Below, one piece after another: positions 1 to 8,522 of a stretch of DNA of 43,734 nucleotides (position 1 is the first letter of the stretch; each line of letters begins with the position of its first letter). Source of the DNA: Planctomycetaceae bacterium (GTDB lineage Bacteria; Planctomycetota; Planctomycetia; Planctomycetales; Planctomycetaceae); assembly GCA_028284885.1 (NCBI GenBank), contig JANQQW010000029.1:1-43734 (forward strand), written 5' to 3'. The position numbers were made by a program, and so were the translations under genes. A model generated the notes under the pieces. That model was not told the origin of the DNA. It saw only the letters and a program-made list of their open reading frames with translations, and ran no database searches.

Positions 1-1
1 G

Positions 2-643
2 TCGCTCGGTCTCTCTGCCGACGGCACCCGCATCGCCAGCGGCAGCTTCGACCGGACCGTGCTAGTTTGGGACGCTGGAAGACTGCCCGATCCGCTCGCG
101 GACGCCCCCGCTCCGACGGACGCCGCCCTCGACCAACTCTGGACCGACCTCGGCTCCACCGAACCGGCCAAGGCCTACCGGGCCGTCGGACTGCTCCGGG
201 CCCGTCCGAAGACCGTCGTCGTCGCGGTCGCCGGCCGCGTGCACGGCACCCTCGTCCCGGCCGAGAACGACCGCATCCGCGAACTCGTCGTCGATCTCGA
301 CGACCCGGACTTCCGCGTCCGCCACCGGGCGACGACGGAACTCGAGAAGCTCCGCGGCATCGCCCGGCCGATCCTCGTGAAGACCTACCAGACCAGCTTC
401 TCCGAAGAGGTCCGCAACCGCATCCGCCGCATCCTGAAGGGGGACGAGAACGTCCCCCGCTACGACGAGACCGACCGCCGCCGCATGCTCCGCATCGTCC
501 ACGCCGCCGAAGCCGTCGCCACCGAGACGACCGGTACGACGAAGGATGCCGCCGTGGACGTGATCAAGGAGATCGTCGCCGAGTTCCCGGACGAGAAAGT
601 CGTCGCGGAGGCGAAACGGATCTTGGCTCAACTCGCGAAGTGA
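2..643 (+). CDS. WD40-repeat protein, C-terminal part (5' end outside window)
   Basis: The reading frame is open from base 2 and continues to TGA at 641-643. The first residues read ...GTRIASGSFDRTVLVWD, the end of a WD40 blade with its closing Trp-Asp, so this is the tail of a beta-propeller protein that starts upstream of the window. The remaining roughly 190 residues are an alpha-helical, Arg/Leu/Glu-rich region (for example DPDFRVRHRATTELEKL) of the HEAT-like type that often follows WD40 propellers in planctomycete proteins. No catalytic motif is visible. The role is unknown, probably a protein-interaction scaffold. A GTG at 59 could be mistaken for a start, but it lies inside the blade. 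It converges on the sulfatase gene with a 31-base gap. Confidence 0.85.
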   Translation, partial: SLGLSADGTRIASGSFDRTVLVWDAGRLPDPLADAPAPTDAALDQLWTDLGSTEPAKAYRAVGLLRARPKTVVVAVAGRVHGTLVPAENDRIRELVVDLDDPDFRVRHRATTELEKLRGIARPILVKTYQTSFSEEVRNRIRRILKGDENVPRYDETDRRRMLRIVHAAEAVATETTGTTKDAAVDVIKEIVAEFPDEKVVAEAKRILAQLAK

Positions 644-674
644 CTTCGATCCGTCCGAGCCGCTCGCTCCTGCC

Positions 675-2186
675 TCACCGCTCCACGCTTCGCCCGCTCT
701 CGCGGATCTCCGTCAACTTCGCCGTCAGCCGTTCGACGATCTCCGGGTGCGCGGCGGCGACGTTCTTCTTCTCGGCGACGTCGGACTCCAGGTCGTACAG
801 TTCGTACGGCTTGGCGAACGGCTTGCCTCGGGGGGCCTGGCGGCCGCCGGAGCCGTTGCCGGCCACGAGTTTCCAGCGGCCGTCGCGGATGGCGAACACG
901 CCGGACGCGGAGTGGTGAATCACCGGAGCCCCGCGTTCGGTCGTCTTGCCGTGCAGCAGACCGACGAGCGACGCACTGTCCTCCGCCGCGTCGTTCGCGA
1001 GTTTCACACTGACGATCTCCGCACACGTTGCCAGGATGTCAACGTGGCAGATCGGCGTCGCGCAGCGGCTCCCCTTCTCGATCTTCCCCGGCCAGCGGAC
1101 GAAGAACGGCACGTGGTGGCCGCCCTCCCAGACGTCCGCCTTCGTCCCGCGGAACGGCCCGTTCGCCCGGTGACGACCGACGCGGTAGCCCTGCACGGTC
1201 GAGTCGTCCACGTGGTCCGGCCGGTCGTCCTCGTAGGCGTACATGTAGCTGCCGTTGTCGGACGTGAAGAAGACGAGCGTGTCGTCGGCGACGCCCGCCG
1301 CGTCCAGCGACTTCAGGATGCGGCCCACCGTGTCGTCCGTCTGCATCACGAAGTCGCCGTACTCGCCGAGCTTCGTCTTCCCGCGGAACCGTTCGTGCGG
1401 CTGCGTCGGCTTGTGCGGCGCCGTCAGCGGGACGTACAGGAAGAACGGCTTCTCCGCCTTCGCCGCCTTCTCGACGAACGCGATCGACTCGTCCGCGATG
1501 CGGTCGAGCACTTCGTCGATCACGAAGTCCTCCGCCCGCGGGCCGCTGCGGACGAAGTGCGGGAACCGCACGGCCTTCTGCTGCATCGTCGGCTGCATCG
1601 TGAAGCCGTCGTTCCGGATGAAGACGTAGGGGGCCATGTCGAGCGAGGCGGAGACGTTGAAGCACTCGTCGAACCCGTGCTGCAGCGGGCCGTCGGTGAT
1701 CTTCCCGGCGAAGTCGACCCCCGGGTCGCCGTCCCACTTCGACGAGTTGACCTCCTTCCCCGCGAGCATCGGCAGCGTCATGCCGAGGTGCCACTTGCCG
1801 ACGACTCCGGTGTGGTAGCCGTTCGCCTTGAGGACCGACGCGACCGTCGCCCGGCCCGGCTCCAGCAGCGGCGGGCTGTACCCCCCGAGTACGCCTCGCT
1901 TCAGCTTCGACCGCCAGCAGTAGCGTCCGGTGACGAGCCCGTACCGCGTCGGCGTGCAGACGGCCGACGGCGAGTGGGCGTCGGTGAACGTCATCCCCTC
2001 CGCCGCGAGCTTGTCGAGGTGCGGCGTCGGAATCGTCGACTTCGGACTCAGCGCGTGGACGTCCCCGTAGCCCATGTCGTCCGCGAGGATCACGAGCACG
2101 TTCGGCGTCTCGGCCGCGCGGGCGACGACTGCGCACGAGACGACGAGAGCGGCCAGGGCCGACGACAACGGCAGCGAAGATCTCAT
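675..2186 (-). CDS. Secreted sulfatase (arylsulfatase A type)
   Basis: 503 residues. Residues 1-24 form a signal peptide ending ARA-A, so the enzyme is exported. The alkaline-phosphatase/sulfatase fold is clear: NVLVILADDMGYGD (about 29-42) supplies the metal-binding Asp pair. CTPTR at 77-81 is the C-x-P-x-R sulfatase signature whose Cys is converted to formylglycine by a maturase. GKWHLG and the later TSDNGS and FRGTKADVWEGG segments are standard for the family, as is the length. It should hydrolyse a sulfate ester, most likely on a sulfated polysaccharide, but the substrate cannot be read from sequence. The start is ATG 2186 with only a weak ribosome site. It is divergent from the gene at 2408, so the 220-base space between them holds both promoters. 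Sulfatases are very abundant in planctomycetes. Confidence 0.93.
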   Translation of the reverse strand: MRSSLPLSSALAALVVSCAVVARAAETPNVLVILADDMGYGDVHALSPKSTIPTPHLDKLAAEGMTFTDAHSPSAVCTPTRYGLVTGRYCWRSKLKRGVLGGYSPPLLEPGRATVASVLKANGYHTGVVGKWHLGMTLPMLAGKEVNSSKWDGDPGVDFAGKITDGPLQHGFDECFNVSASLDMAPYVFIRNDGFTMQPTMQQKAVRFPHFVRSGPRAEDFVIDEVLDRIADESIAFVEKAAKAEKPFFLYVPLTAPHKPTQPHERFRGKTKLGEYGDFVMQTDDTVGRILKSLDAAGVADDTLVFFTSDNGSYMYAYEDDRPDHVDDSTVQGYRVGRHRANGPFRGTKADVWEGGHHVPFFVRWPGKIEKGSRCATPICHVDILATCAEIVSVKLANDAAEDSASLVGLLHGKTTERGAPVIHHSASGVFAIRDGRWKLVAGNGSGGRQAPRGKPFAKPYELYDLESDVAEKKNVAAAHPEIVERLTAKLTEIRESGRSVER

Positions 2187-2407
2187 GGCAGGTGGTCTCG
2201 GTGGGGGGGAACGTTCACGTGCGAGTGCGGAGGCACGGCTCCAAGTGAGCAGTACGAGCCGAGGAACTCGAACGCCACCCTACCGACTCCTCGGATCGGT
2301 GACGACGATGCCGGCCGCGACGTGCCGAGTCAGTTGCTTCTTGCTCCCCGTCCGAATCCTCCGTAGCCTCGTCGAGTATTCACGTGATCACACACCTTGG
2401 GACGACG

Positions 2408-3454
2408 ATGAACCACGCGCGCTCGCCGCAGCAACGGCACTCGCTCTTCCTGCCGACGCTCTCGACCTGCACGGTCCTCGTTGGTCTCGGACTCGTCCTT
2501 CGCTCCGAGGCCGGTGAACCGCATCCGGGAGCAGAGAAACGCTCGACGTTCGTTGCGTTCGACGACTTCGACGGCAAACCGATGCTCCGGTGGAAGCCGG
2601 TGCGACACGACCCGACGCACGTCTCGTTCACGAAGCACCCCGGCAGCCTCACGATCACCACTCAGCGCGGCACCATTCACCGCGACGAGGGCAACGACGA
2701 TCCGAACGAGACGATCAAGGCGAAGAACATCTTCCTGATCGACAATCCGTTGGCGCCCGATGCGGACTTCGTCGTGACCACCTGCGTGTCGGGATTCACT
2801 CCGCAGACGACCTACCAGCAGGCAGGGCTCGTCCTCTACCACGACGACGACAACTACCTGAAGTGGGGCTACGAATACAACTGGCCGAACCGCGGCGGCC
2901 AGGCCTTCTGCATTCTGTCGGAGACCGACGCGAACTCCCGATTCACCTACGTGGACTCGCCGAGCGGGCTCGACAGGTACTGGGTTCGCCTGACGAAGCG
3001 TGGCAACACGTACGAGTACTCCTTCAGCACGGACGGCAACACCTTCACGGTCCGCGGAGAACGGGAGTGGAGCGACGGTGGGCCGAAGAGGTTGGGCCTC
3101 CTCGCGAAGAACGGCGGAAGCGGCGATCCGAACGCCGGTGAACTCGATGCCCGGTTCGAGTTCTTCGAACTACGCTCCCCGATCCCGGCCGAAGCCCAGC
3201 CGGAACCCGCGCCGCCAGTCCGCCGCGGCTGCATCCCGTGCTGCGGCAAGCGGCGGTCACCCGCGACTTCGGCACCCGCGACCCGCGCCGGCCAGATCCT
3301 CGTGCCACTAGGCGGCAGCCCGCACGTCGTTCGCCCCGTCCTCCGGGAACTCGACGATCTCCGGTTCGGCGGCGGCGGCCCGTTGCATCTCTCGGGATCG
3401 CGAGACGACGCACCGCGTGACGGCCAGCAGGCAGATCATGGTGCACCACGTTAG
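2408..3454 (+). CDS. Secreted concanavalin-like (DUF1349/GH43-C2-like) protein with a 3' end overlapping the opposite gene
   Basis: 348 residues from ATG 2408; an in-frame GTG at 2384 would add 8 residues. An N-terminal Arg/His-rich stretch followed by a hydrophobic segment (LPTLSTCTVLVGLGLVL) looks like a signal peptide or anchor. Residues of about 50-265 (FDDFDGKPMLRWKP... TTYQQAGLVLYHDDDNYLKWGYEY... YWVRLTKRGNTYEYSFSTDGNTF... LGLLAKNGG... FEFFEL) match the jelly-roll fold of DUF1349 and the C-terminal domains of beta-xylosidases, which bind or sense carbohydrate. No catalytic residues are evident. The last 80 or so residues are Pro/Arg-rich, contain GCIPCCGKRR, and are encoded partly antisense to the glycosyltransferase (147-base overlap with the gene ending at 3308). 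The natural stop may have been lost, so the tail is doubtful. Confidence 0.75.
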   Translation: MNHARSPQQRHSLFLPTLSTCTVLVGLGLVLRSEAGEPHPGAEKRSTFVAFDDFDGKPMLRWKPVRHDPTHVSFTKHPGSLTITTQRGTIHRDEGNDDPNETIKAKNIFLIDNPLAPDADFVVTTCVSGFTPQTTYQQAGLVLYHDDDNYLKWGYEYNWPNRGGQAFCILSETDANSRFTYVDSPSGLDRYWVRLTKRGNTYEYSFSTDGNTFTVRGEREWSDGGPKRLGLLAKNGGSGDPNAGELDARFEFFELRSPIPAEAQPEPAPPVRRGCIPCCGKRRSPATSAPATRAGQILVPLGGSPHVVRPVLRELDDLRFGGGGPLHLSGSRDDAPRDGQQADHGAPR

Positions 3455-4663
3455 CGAGCCGTACGCCAGCACGCGGTCGCCGAGTTCCTTCCCGAGCAGG
3501 TCCTTCGACGTGAGCGTGCCCATGCAGAACACGGCGAGGATCGCTCCGCCGACGAGCAGGTCCCGCCGACGGTAGAGGAAGTCGGCCAGGACGAAGGCGA
3601 TCGGCAGGGCGAGTGTGCAGAAGTGGGCCTTGCTGCTCATCGGCGAGAGGAGCAGCATCGCGCACAGCACCGCACCCCCCTGCCCCAGCCGCAGGATGGA
3701 TCGCTCGCGGTCGGAGACGTCCTTCACCCATCCGGGCCAGGTGACCAGCACGATCGTCCCGAGGACGAACAGCTGAACGCCGACGGTGACCAGCTTCAAC
3801 GACCGCCCCGCGAGCGACCAGAGGCTGACGTCGAAGAGGTGCTGCGTCGACACGTCGACCGGCGTGGAAATGCGGTACATGGTCCCGGCGAGACTCTGGT
3901 TGAGCATGTTCCACGAGATCCACGCTCCGCGGGCGTCGGCCGCCTCGCCGACCTCGACCTTCGAGACGAAGGCGTGGTACCAGGTGACGACCCAGGACCG
4001 GCCGTCGTTCGCGGGATACAGCAGGTCCGGCAGCAGCGTGGCCCCGACGGCGACGATGCCGAAGACCCCGACGGCTCGCCACTGTCGGTTCCAGAGGAAC
4101 ACGGGGAGGAAGAGCGCGGGCGTCGCCTTCGTCGCGGCCCCCAGCCCGGTCCAGAACCCGGCCCGCCCGGACCGGTCGCGACTCCAGGCGACGATGCCCA
4201 GCAGCGACAACAGGAACACGATCTGGTCGTGCCCCTGGTACTCCAGTGGGGAGATCAGGAACCGCAGCGTGAGGACCGTCGTCAGCGTGACGCACACCCA
4301 CGAGGGGGGGCCGTCCGTGCGGAACATCGGGTCGAGGGCACGGCACAACAGCCAGCTGACCCCCGCCAGCATGGCGAAGTTCGCAAGGTACCAGACGCCC
4401 CGCCGGGTCGGCTCGTCGAGCCCCGTCATCGGCATGAAGTACATCACGCAGAACGGCGGGTAGGTGAAGGCCCGCACCTGGTCCGGTCGGTAGAACTGCT
4501 CGCCCCGCTCCGCCCGTTCGGACGCGAGCGCATAGACCTCCTGGTCGCCGGGCGTGTCGCTCGCGTACGGGACGACGAACGCCGTCACGACGGCCGCGAT
4601 GGCTCCGACGACGACGAGGCCGACCACCACGGGTCGCGGGAGCCGCGAGGAGATCAACGTCAT
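3308..4663 (-). CDS. Polyprenol-phosphate-mannose-dependent glycosyltransferase-like membrane protein (GT87/DUF2029)
   Basis: 451 residues from ATG 4663. The first residues MTLISSRLPRP lead straight into the first membrane helix. The open frame continues upstream to 4831, but that part is Arg-rich shadow sequence crossing the gmd promoter, so the shorter start is chosen. About ten hydrophobic helices are visible. A periplasmic loop after helix 1 carries acidic residues (ASDTPGDQEVYALASERAERGEQFY) and is followed by FTYPPF, which resembles the GT-C fold of GT87 mannosyltransferases. ATKATPALFLPVFLW is another conserved segment of DUF2029 proteins. It would transfer a sugar from a lipid carrier on the outer face of the inner membrane. 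The divergent neighbour makes GDP-sugar precursors, which fits envelope glycan assembly. The C-terminal tail is Ala/Glu-rich and overlaps the convergent gene. Confidence 0.8.
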   Translation of the reverse strand: MTLISSRLPRPVVVGLVVVGAIAAVVTAFVVPYASDTPGDQEVYALASERAERGEQFYRPDQVRAFTYPPFCVMYFMPMTGLDEPTRRGVWYLANFAMLAGVSWLLCRALDPMFRTDGPPSWVCVTLTTVLTLRFLISPLEYQGHDQIVFLLSLLGIVAWSRDRSGRAGFWTGLGAATKATPALFLPVFLWNRQWRAVGVFGIVAVGATLLPDLLYPANDGRSWVVTWYHAFVSKVEVGEAADARGAWISWNMLNQSLAGTMYRISTPVDVSTQHLFDVSLWSLAGRSLKLVTVGVQLFVLGTIVLVTWPGWVKDVSDRERSILRLGQGGAVLCAMLLLSPMSSKAHFCTLALPIAFVLADFLYRRRDLLVGGAILAVFCMGTLTSKDLLGKELGDRVLAYGSLTWCTMICLLAVTRCVVSRSREMQRAAAAEPEIVEFPEDGANDVRAAA

Positions 4664-4746
4664 GTTGGGTCTCTGTTGCACGAGGGGGCGGGAATCTAGG
4701 TCGGAACGTCGAATCGCGGCAAGGCGAGTCCGCCGTTCGTTCTCCG

Positions 4747-4776
4747 TTGACCCCCTCGCGCCGACAGCGCTAGAAT
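4747..4776 (+). promoter_or_regulatory. Sigma-70-type promoter for the GDP-mannose dehydratase gene
   Basis: TTGACC (4747-4752) and TAGAAT (4771-4776) are each one mismatch from consensus and are 18 bases apart. Transcription would begin near 4783, about 50 bases before ATG 4834. AAGGAG at 4823-4828 is a strong ribosome site five bases before that ATG. Confidence 0.6.
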
Positions 4777-4833
4777 CTCGCCCGAGCGAGAGCGACTCTC
4801 GCCTCGCCAGAGCGGCCAGATGAAGGAGCATCG

Positions 4834-5820
4834 ATGCCGACCCAGCGCGCCCTCGTCACCGGGATCACCGGACAGGACGGTTCCTACCTCGCCGAGTTCC
4901 TCCTCTCGAAGGGGTACGAGGTGCACGGCATCGTCCGCCGGACGAGTTCGCCGAAGACGGAGCGGCTCGAACACCTCGAGGACCGGCTGCACCTCCACTC
5001 CGGCGACCTGACCGACCTCGCCTCCCTGGTCGAGGTCGTCGAACAGGTTCGGCCGGCCGAGGTCTACAACCTGGCCGCCCAGAGTTTCGTCGGTTCCAGC
5101 TGGCGGCAGCCGCTGCTCACGAGCGAGGTCACGGCCCTCGGCACCACGCGGTTGCTCGAGGCGATCCGCCTGGTCGACACCTCGATTCGCTTCTACCAGG
5201 CGAGCTCCAGCGAGATGTTCGGGAAGGTCGTCGAGTCGCCCCAGCGGGAGACGACCCCGTTTCACCCCCGCAGCCCCTACGGCGTGGCCAAGGTCTACGC
5301 CCACTACATGACGGTCAACTACCGCGAGAGCCACGACCTCTACGCCTGCTCGGGGATCCTGTTCAACCACGAGTCGCCGCGGCGGGGCATCGAGTTCGTC
5401 ACCCGGAAGATCACGGACGGCGTTGCCCGCATTCGCTGCGGCCTGCAGAAGGAGCTGGCCCTCGGGAATCTCGCCGCCCGTCGCGACTGGGGCTTCGCCG
5501 GCGACTACGTCCGGGCCATGTGGGCCATGCTGCAGCAGGACGAGCCGGAGGACTTCGTCGTCGGGACCGGCGTCTGCCACAGCGTGGAGGAGTTCGTCAG
5601 CATCGCCTTCGAGCGAGTCGGGCTCGAATGGCGGAACCACGTCGTCGTCGATCCGCGGTTCTTCCGGCCGGCCGAGGTCGACCTGCTGATGGCGGACTCG
5701 TCGCTCGCGAAGGAGCGGCTCGGTTGGGAGCCCGAGGTCGGCTTCCGGGAACTCGTCGAACGGATGGTCGACGCCGATCTCGCCCGGCTACGCGGCGAAC
5801 CGCTCGTCGAAGCCGCCTGA
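4834..5820 (+). CDS. gmd: GDP-mannose 4,6-dehydratase
   Basis: 328 residues, the usual length. This is a short-chain dehydrogenase of the extended type that converts GDP-D-mannose to GDP-4-keto-6-deoxy-D-mannose, the precursor of GDP-fucose, GDP-rhamnose and perosamine. The NADP-binding glycine motif is [12 protein letters not shown] (G10, G13, G16). The catalytic set is visible in SSSEMFG (about 124-130) and Y149-xxx-K153 ([11 protein letters not shown]). NHESPRRG and FVTRKIT are conserved GMD segments that contact GDP-mannose. [10 protein letters not shown] is a further family hallmark. A strong AAGGAG site and a promoter lie just upstream. No 4-keto reductase or epimerase gene follows directly, so the final sugar cannot be named. 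The divergent GT87-like glycosyltransferase suggests use in envelope polysaccharide or glycolipid. Confidence 0.95.
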   Translation: MPTQRALVTGITGQDGSYLAEFLLSKGYEVHGIVRRTSSPKTERLEHLEDRLHLHSGDLTDLASLVEVVEQVRPAEVYNLAAQSFVGSSWRQPLLTSEVTALGTTRLLEAIRLVDTSIRFYQASSSEMFGKVVESPQRETTPFHPRSPYGVAKVYAHYMTVNYRESHDLYACSGILFNHESPRRGIEFVTRKITDGVARIRCGLQKELALGNLAARRDWGFAGDYVRAMWAMLQQDEPEDFVVGTGVCHSVEEFVSIAFERVGLEWRNHVVVDPRFFRPAEVDLLMADSSLAKERLGWEPEVGFRELVERMVDADLARLRGEPLVEAA

Positions 5821-5971
5821 GGGGGTGTTGAGGATCGGGATTCCGCGTTGCATCTCGGAGTGAGCCGCCGTCCTCGCGTCCCGGCTGCGTCGAGGCCGGT
5901 GGCGATCGAGCGGGGCGTTCCCTACGATCTCGGCTCGACGAGGCGGTCCCCGCGTTCCAACCGGCCCGGTC

Positions 5972-6712
5972 ATGCTCAGGCTCGAAGGCGTTTCCAAGTC
6001 CTACGGAGGGACCACGGTCCTCCCCCGGACCGACCTCGAACTGCAGTCCGGCCGCGTCACCGTGCTGATCGGCCAGAGCGGCTGCGGCAAGTCGACCCTG
6101 CTGCGGCTGCTGATGGGACTCGTCGAACCCGACGAGGGGACCGTGTGGTTCGGCGACGAACAGGTGGCCGGCGACCAGGTGCTCGAACTCCGCCGCCGGA
6201 TGGGCTACGTCATCCAGGACGGCGGCCTGTTCCCGCACATGACGGCCCGCGGGAACGTCGAGCTGATGCCCCGGTTCCTGGAGTGGTCGCCCGACCGACT
6301 CCGAGACCGAGTGGCCGAGCTCGCCGCCCTGGTCGACTTGCCGGTCGAGACCCTGGAACGCTACCCGGCCCAGCTCTCCGGCGGGCAGCGACAGCGCGTC
6401 AGCCTGATGCGAGCCCTCGTCCTCGATCCCGAGGTGATGCTGATGGACGAGCCCCTCGGCGCGCTCGACCCGATGATCCGCGCGGAACTGCAGCGAGACC
6501 TCCGCGAGATCTTCCGGCGACTCGAGAAGACGGTCGTGCTCGTCACGCACGACATGAACGAGGCGGCCTTCTTCGGTGACGACGTGATTCTGATGCGCGA
6601 CGGGCACGTCGAACAACGGGGGCCGATCTCCGAGTTGCTCGAACGTCCGGCCACCGACTTCGTTCGCGAGTTCACGACCGCCCAGCGGGCCGTGCTGGGG
6701 GTGACCTCGTGA
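5972..6712 (+). CDS. Osmoprotectant-type ABC transporter ATP-binding protein
   Basis: 246 residues. All ABC ATPase motifs are present: Walker A GQSGCGKST (34-42), Q-loop YVIQDGGLFPHMTARGN, signature LSGGQRQRVSLMRAL, Walker B VMLMDEPLGALDP and the switch His in VLVTHDMNEA. The QDGGLFPHMT form and overall sequence resemble the OpuCA/OsmV/ProV branch that energises glycine betaine, choline or related quaternary-amine import. The C-terminal CBS pair of OpuCA is absent, so the usual ionic-strength sensing through CBS is not expected. The stop overlaps the GTG start of the next gene by four bases (GTGA), which indicates translational coupling with its membrane partner. EgtU-type importers of ergothioneine use a similar ATPase, so the substrate is not fixed. 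Confidence 0.9.
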   Translation: MLRLEGVSKSYGGTTVLPRTDLELQSGRVTVLIGQSGCGKSTLLRLLMGLVEPDEGTVWFGDEQVAGDQVLELRRRMGYVIQDGGLFPHMTARGNVELMPRFLEWSPDRLRDRVAELAALVDLPVETLERYPAQLSGGQRQRVSLMRALVLDPEVMLMDEPLGALDPMIRAELQRDLREIFRRLEKTVVLVTHDMNEAAFFGDDVILMRDGHVEQRGPISELLERPATDFVREFTTAQRAVLGVTS

Positions 6713-8232
6713 GGCGTGTCCACCGTCTTGCTCTGTTGTCGCTCCTGGCGGTGCTGACCGGTTGCGGTCGCTCCGACGTCGTCGTGGGGTCCAAGGACTT
6801 CAACGAGAGCACGATTCTCGGGGAGGTCGTCGCCTACTACGTCGAGTCGAACGGGGCCTCGGTCGAGCACCGACAGCGGCTCGGCGGGAGTCCGGTCGTC
6901 TGGAACGCGTTGCTGTCCGGCGAGATCGACGTCTATCCCGACTACACCGGCACGCTCCGCCAGGAACTCCTCAGCGAACTGAAGCTGAAGGACGACGACG
7001 AGCTTCGCGAGGCTCTCGAGGAACGCGGGCTGCGGATGACGCGGTCGCTCGGGTTCGACAATTCCTACGAGATCGGGATTCCGAACAAGCCGACGGCCGA
7101 GGCCGCCAGACGGTTCGGGACCGACGACCTCTCGGACATCCGGACCATCTCGGACCTCCGGCGTTACCCGAACCTCAAGTGCGGGTTCGCAAACGAGTTC
7201 GTCAAGCGGTCCGACGGGTGGGAGCCCTTGAAACGCGTGTACGCCCTGCCCCAGGACGACGTGCTGCCGCTCGAGCACGACTTCGCGTACATCGGTCTCG
7301 CCAACGGCGACATCGACGTGATGGACGTCTACGCGACGGATGCCAAGGTCAAGGTCTACGACGTTCGGGTCCTCGTCGATGACGAGAACTTCTTCCCGGA
7401 GTACGAGGCCGTCCTCGTGTACCGGGCCGACCTCGAGGAGCGGGCGCCCGAGGTCGTCTCGGCGATTCGACGGCTCGAGGGGAAGATCGACGTCGACACG
7501 ATGACCACGCTGAACGCGCGGACGATGCTGGGGGGGGAGGAGGCCGCCCGCGTGGCCGCCGACTTCCTCAACACGACCTTCGGCTTGGAGATCGTCCCCA
7601 AGGTCCCCAGCATTTTCGAGCGACTTGCCCGGTACACTTGGCAGCACCTTCTGCTCGTCGCAACGTCGCTGTCCGCAGCGATCGTGGTCGCGATCCCGGT
7701 CGGCATTCTCGCCGCCAAGCAGCGGCAGTTCGGTCAGGTCCTGCTCGCCGCCATCGGGCTCTTGCAGACCATCCCGTCGCTGGCGCTGTTCGTCGTGTTG
7801 ATCCCGCTGTGTGGCCTCGGGGCGTTGCCGGCGATCGTGGCGCTGTTCCTCTACAGCCTGCTGCCGATCGTTCGCAACACCTGCACGGGCCTGACCGACA
7901 TCCCGGCCGGGATCCACGAGTCAGCCCAGGCGATCGGGCTCCCGCTTTTCGTCCGACTTTGGAAGATCGAACTTCCGCTGGCAGCTCGCTCGATTCTGGC
8001 CGGCATCAAGACGGCGGCCGTGATCAACGTCGGAACCGCCACGCTCGGTGGCTTCATCGCCGCCGGTGGCTACGGCGTGCCCATCTTCTCCGGTCTGCGG
8101 CTCGGTCAGCCGTACGAGATGCTGGAGGGAGCCGTGCCCGCGGCACTGATGGCACTGGCGGCGCAAGGGGTCTTCGAGTTGGCGGAACTGGTCTGTGTGC
8201 CCCGTGGGCTGCGTTTGAAGCCGGCCGACTGA
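6709..8232 (+). CDS. Fused substrate-binding lipoprotein and permease of an osmoprotectant-type ABC importer
   Basis: 507 residues from GTG 6709. Residues 1-19 form a lipoprotein signal with lipobox LTGC (Cys19). Residues of about 22-290 are an OsmF/OpuCC-type binding domain: VVVGSKDFNESTILGEVVAYYVE, LGGSPVVWNALLSGEIDVYPDYTGTL and FAYIGLANGDIDVMDVYATDAKV are typical. Residues of about 300-500 are the permease with five or six membrane helices, including LLQTIPSLALFV, the coupling segment ESAQAIGLP--LFVRLWKIELPLAARSILAGIKTA and GYGVPIFSGL. In the fusions I know (for example EgtU) the permease comes first and the binding domain last. Here the order is reversed and a lipobox is present, so the protein would be held by both lipid and helices. 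Ligand could be glycine betaine, choline or ergothioneine. A terminator-like hairpin follows at 8302. Confidence 0.9.
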   Translation: MRRVHRLALLSLLAVLTGCGRSDVVVGSKDFNESTILGEVVAYYVESNGASVEHRQRLGGSPVVWNALLSGEIDVYPDYTGTLRQELLSELKLKDDDELREALEERGLRMTRSLGFDNSYEIGIPNKPTAEAARRFGTDDLSDIRTISDLRRYPNLKCGFANEFVKRSDGWEPLKRVYALPQDDVLPLEHDFAYIGLANGDIDVMDVYATDAKVKVYDVRVLVDDENFFPEYEAVLVYRADLEERAPEVVSAIRRLEGKIDVDTMTTLNARTMLGGEEAARVAADFLNTTFGLEIVPKVPSIFERLARYTWQHLLLVATSLSAAIVVAIPVGILAAKQRQFGQVLLAAIGLLQTIPSLALFVVLIPLCGLGALPAIVALFLYSLLPIVRNTCTGLTDIPAGIHESAQAIGLPLFVRLWKIELPLAARSILAGIKTAAVINVGTATLGGFIAAGGYGVPIFSGLRLGQPYEMLEGAVPAALMALAAQGVFELAELVCVPRGLRLKPAD

Positions 8233-8301
8233 GGTTCCCCGATCCGTCGTTGAATCCCCGGTTCCCGTCGGGCAGAATCGGGACTCGAGACTTGCCCACC
8301 C

Positions 8302-8345
8302 AGGCCTCGTCGGGACCTCCGCAACTGCCCGGCGAGGCCTTCTGT
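8302..8345 (+). terminator. Strong hairpin, probable terminator of the ABC importer operon
   Basis: AGGCCTCGTCGGG (8302-8314) pairs with CCCGGCGAGGCCT (8328-8340) over 13 positions with one G-U wobble, around a 13-base loop. Only a short T-containing tail (TCTGTGTT) follows. It lies 70 bases past the importer stop and between convergent genes. Confidence 0.65.
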
Positions 8346-8522
8346 GTTCGTGGTTCGCCTTACTCGTGTTCCGCCGTCATCCTGACGGCCAACACGGCTT
8401 GGCTCATGTGCGCTTCGCTCGTGGACTTCGTGTCCACTTGCTGCACGAAGAGCGGTGTTGCAACAACCGTACGAGGTCGCGTTGGACTTGCGGCCCGTTT
8501 CGACCGTCAGTGTCGCGAGACT
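8346..8522. other. Gap between convergent genes with two further hairpins
   Basis: No open frame of note. GCCGTCA (8373-8379) pairs with TGACGGC (8383-8389) around a 3-base loop, and GTGGAC (8421-8426) pairs with GTCCAC (8432-8437) around TTCGT. With the hairpin at 8302 this makes three stem-loops in 136 bases. The gap could hold a small RNA or stacked termination signals; nothing recognisable by family. Confidence 0.4.

Noticed and set aside
747-2366. Long plus-strand open frame opposite the sulfatase
   Set aside because: It is Arg/Val/Glu-rich antisense shadow, as expected in GC-rich DNA; the minus-strand sulfatase has full family motifs.
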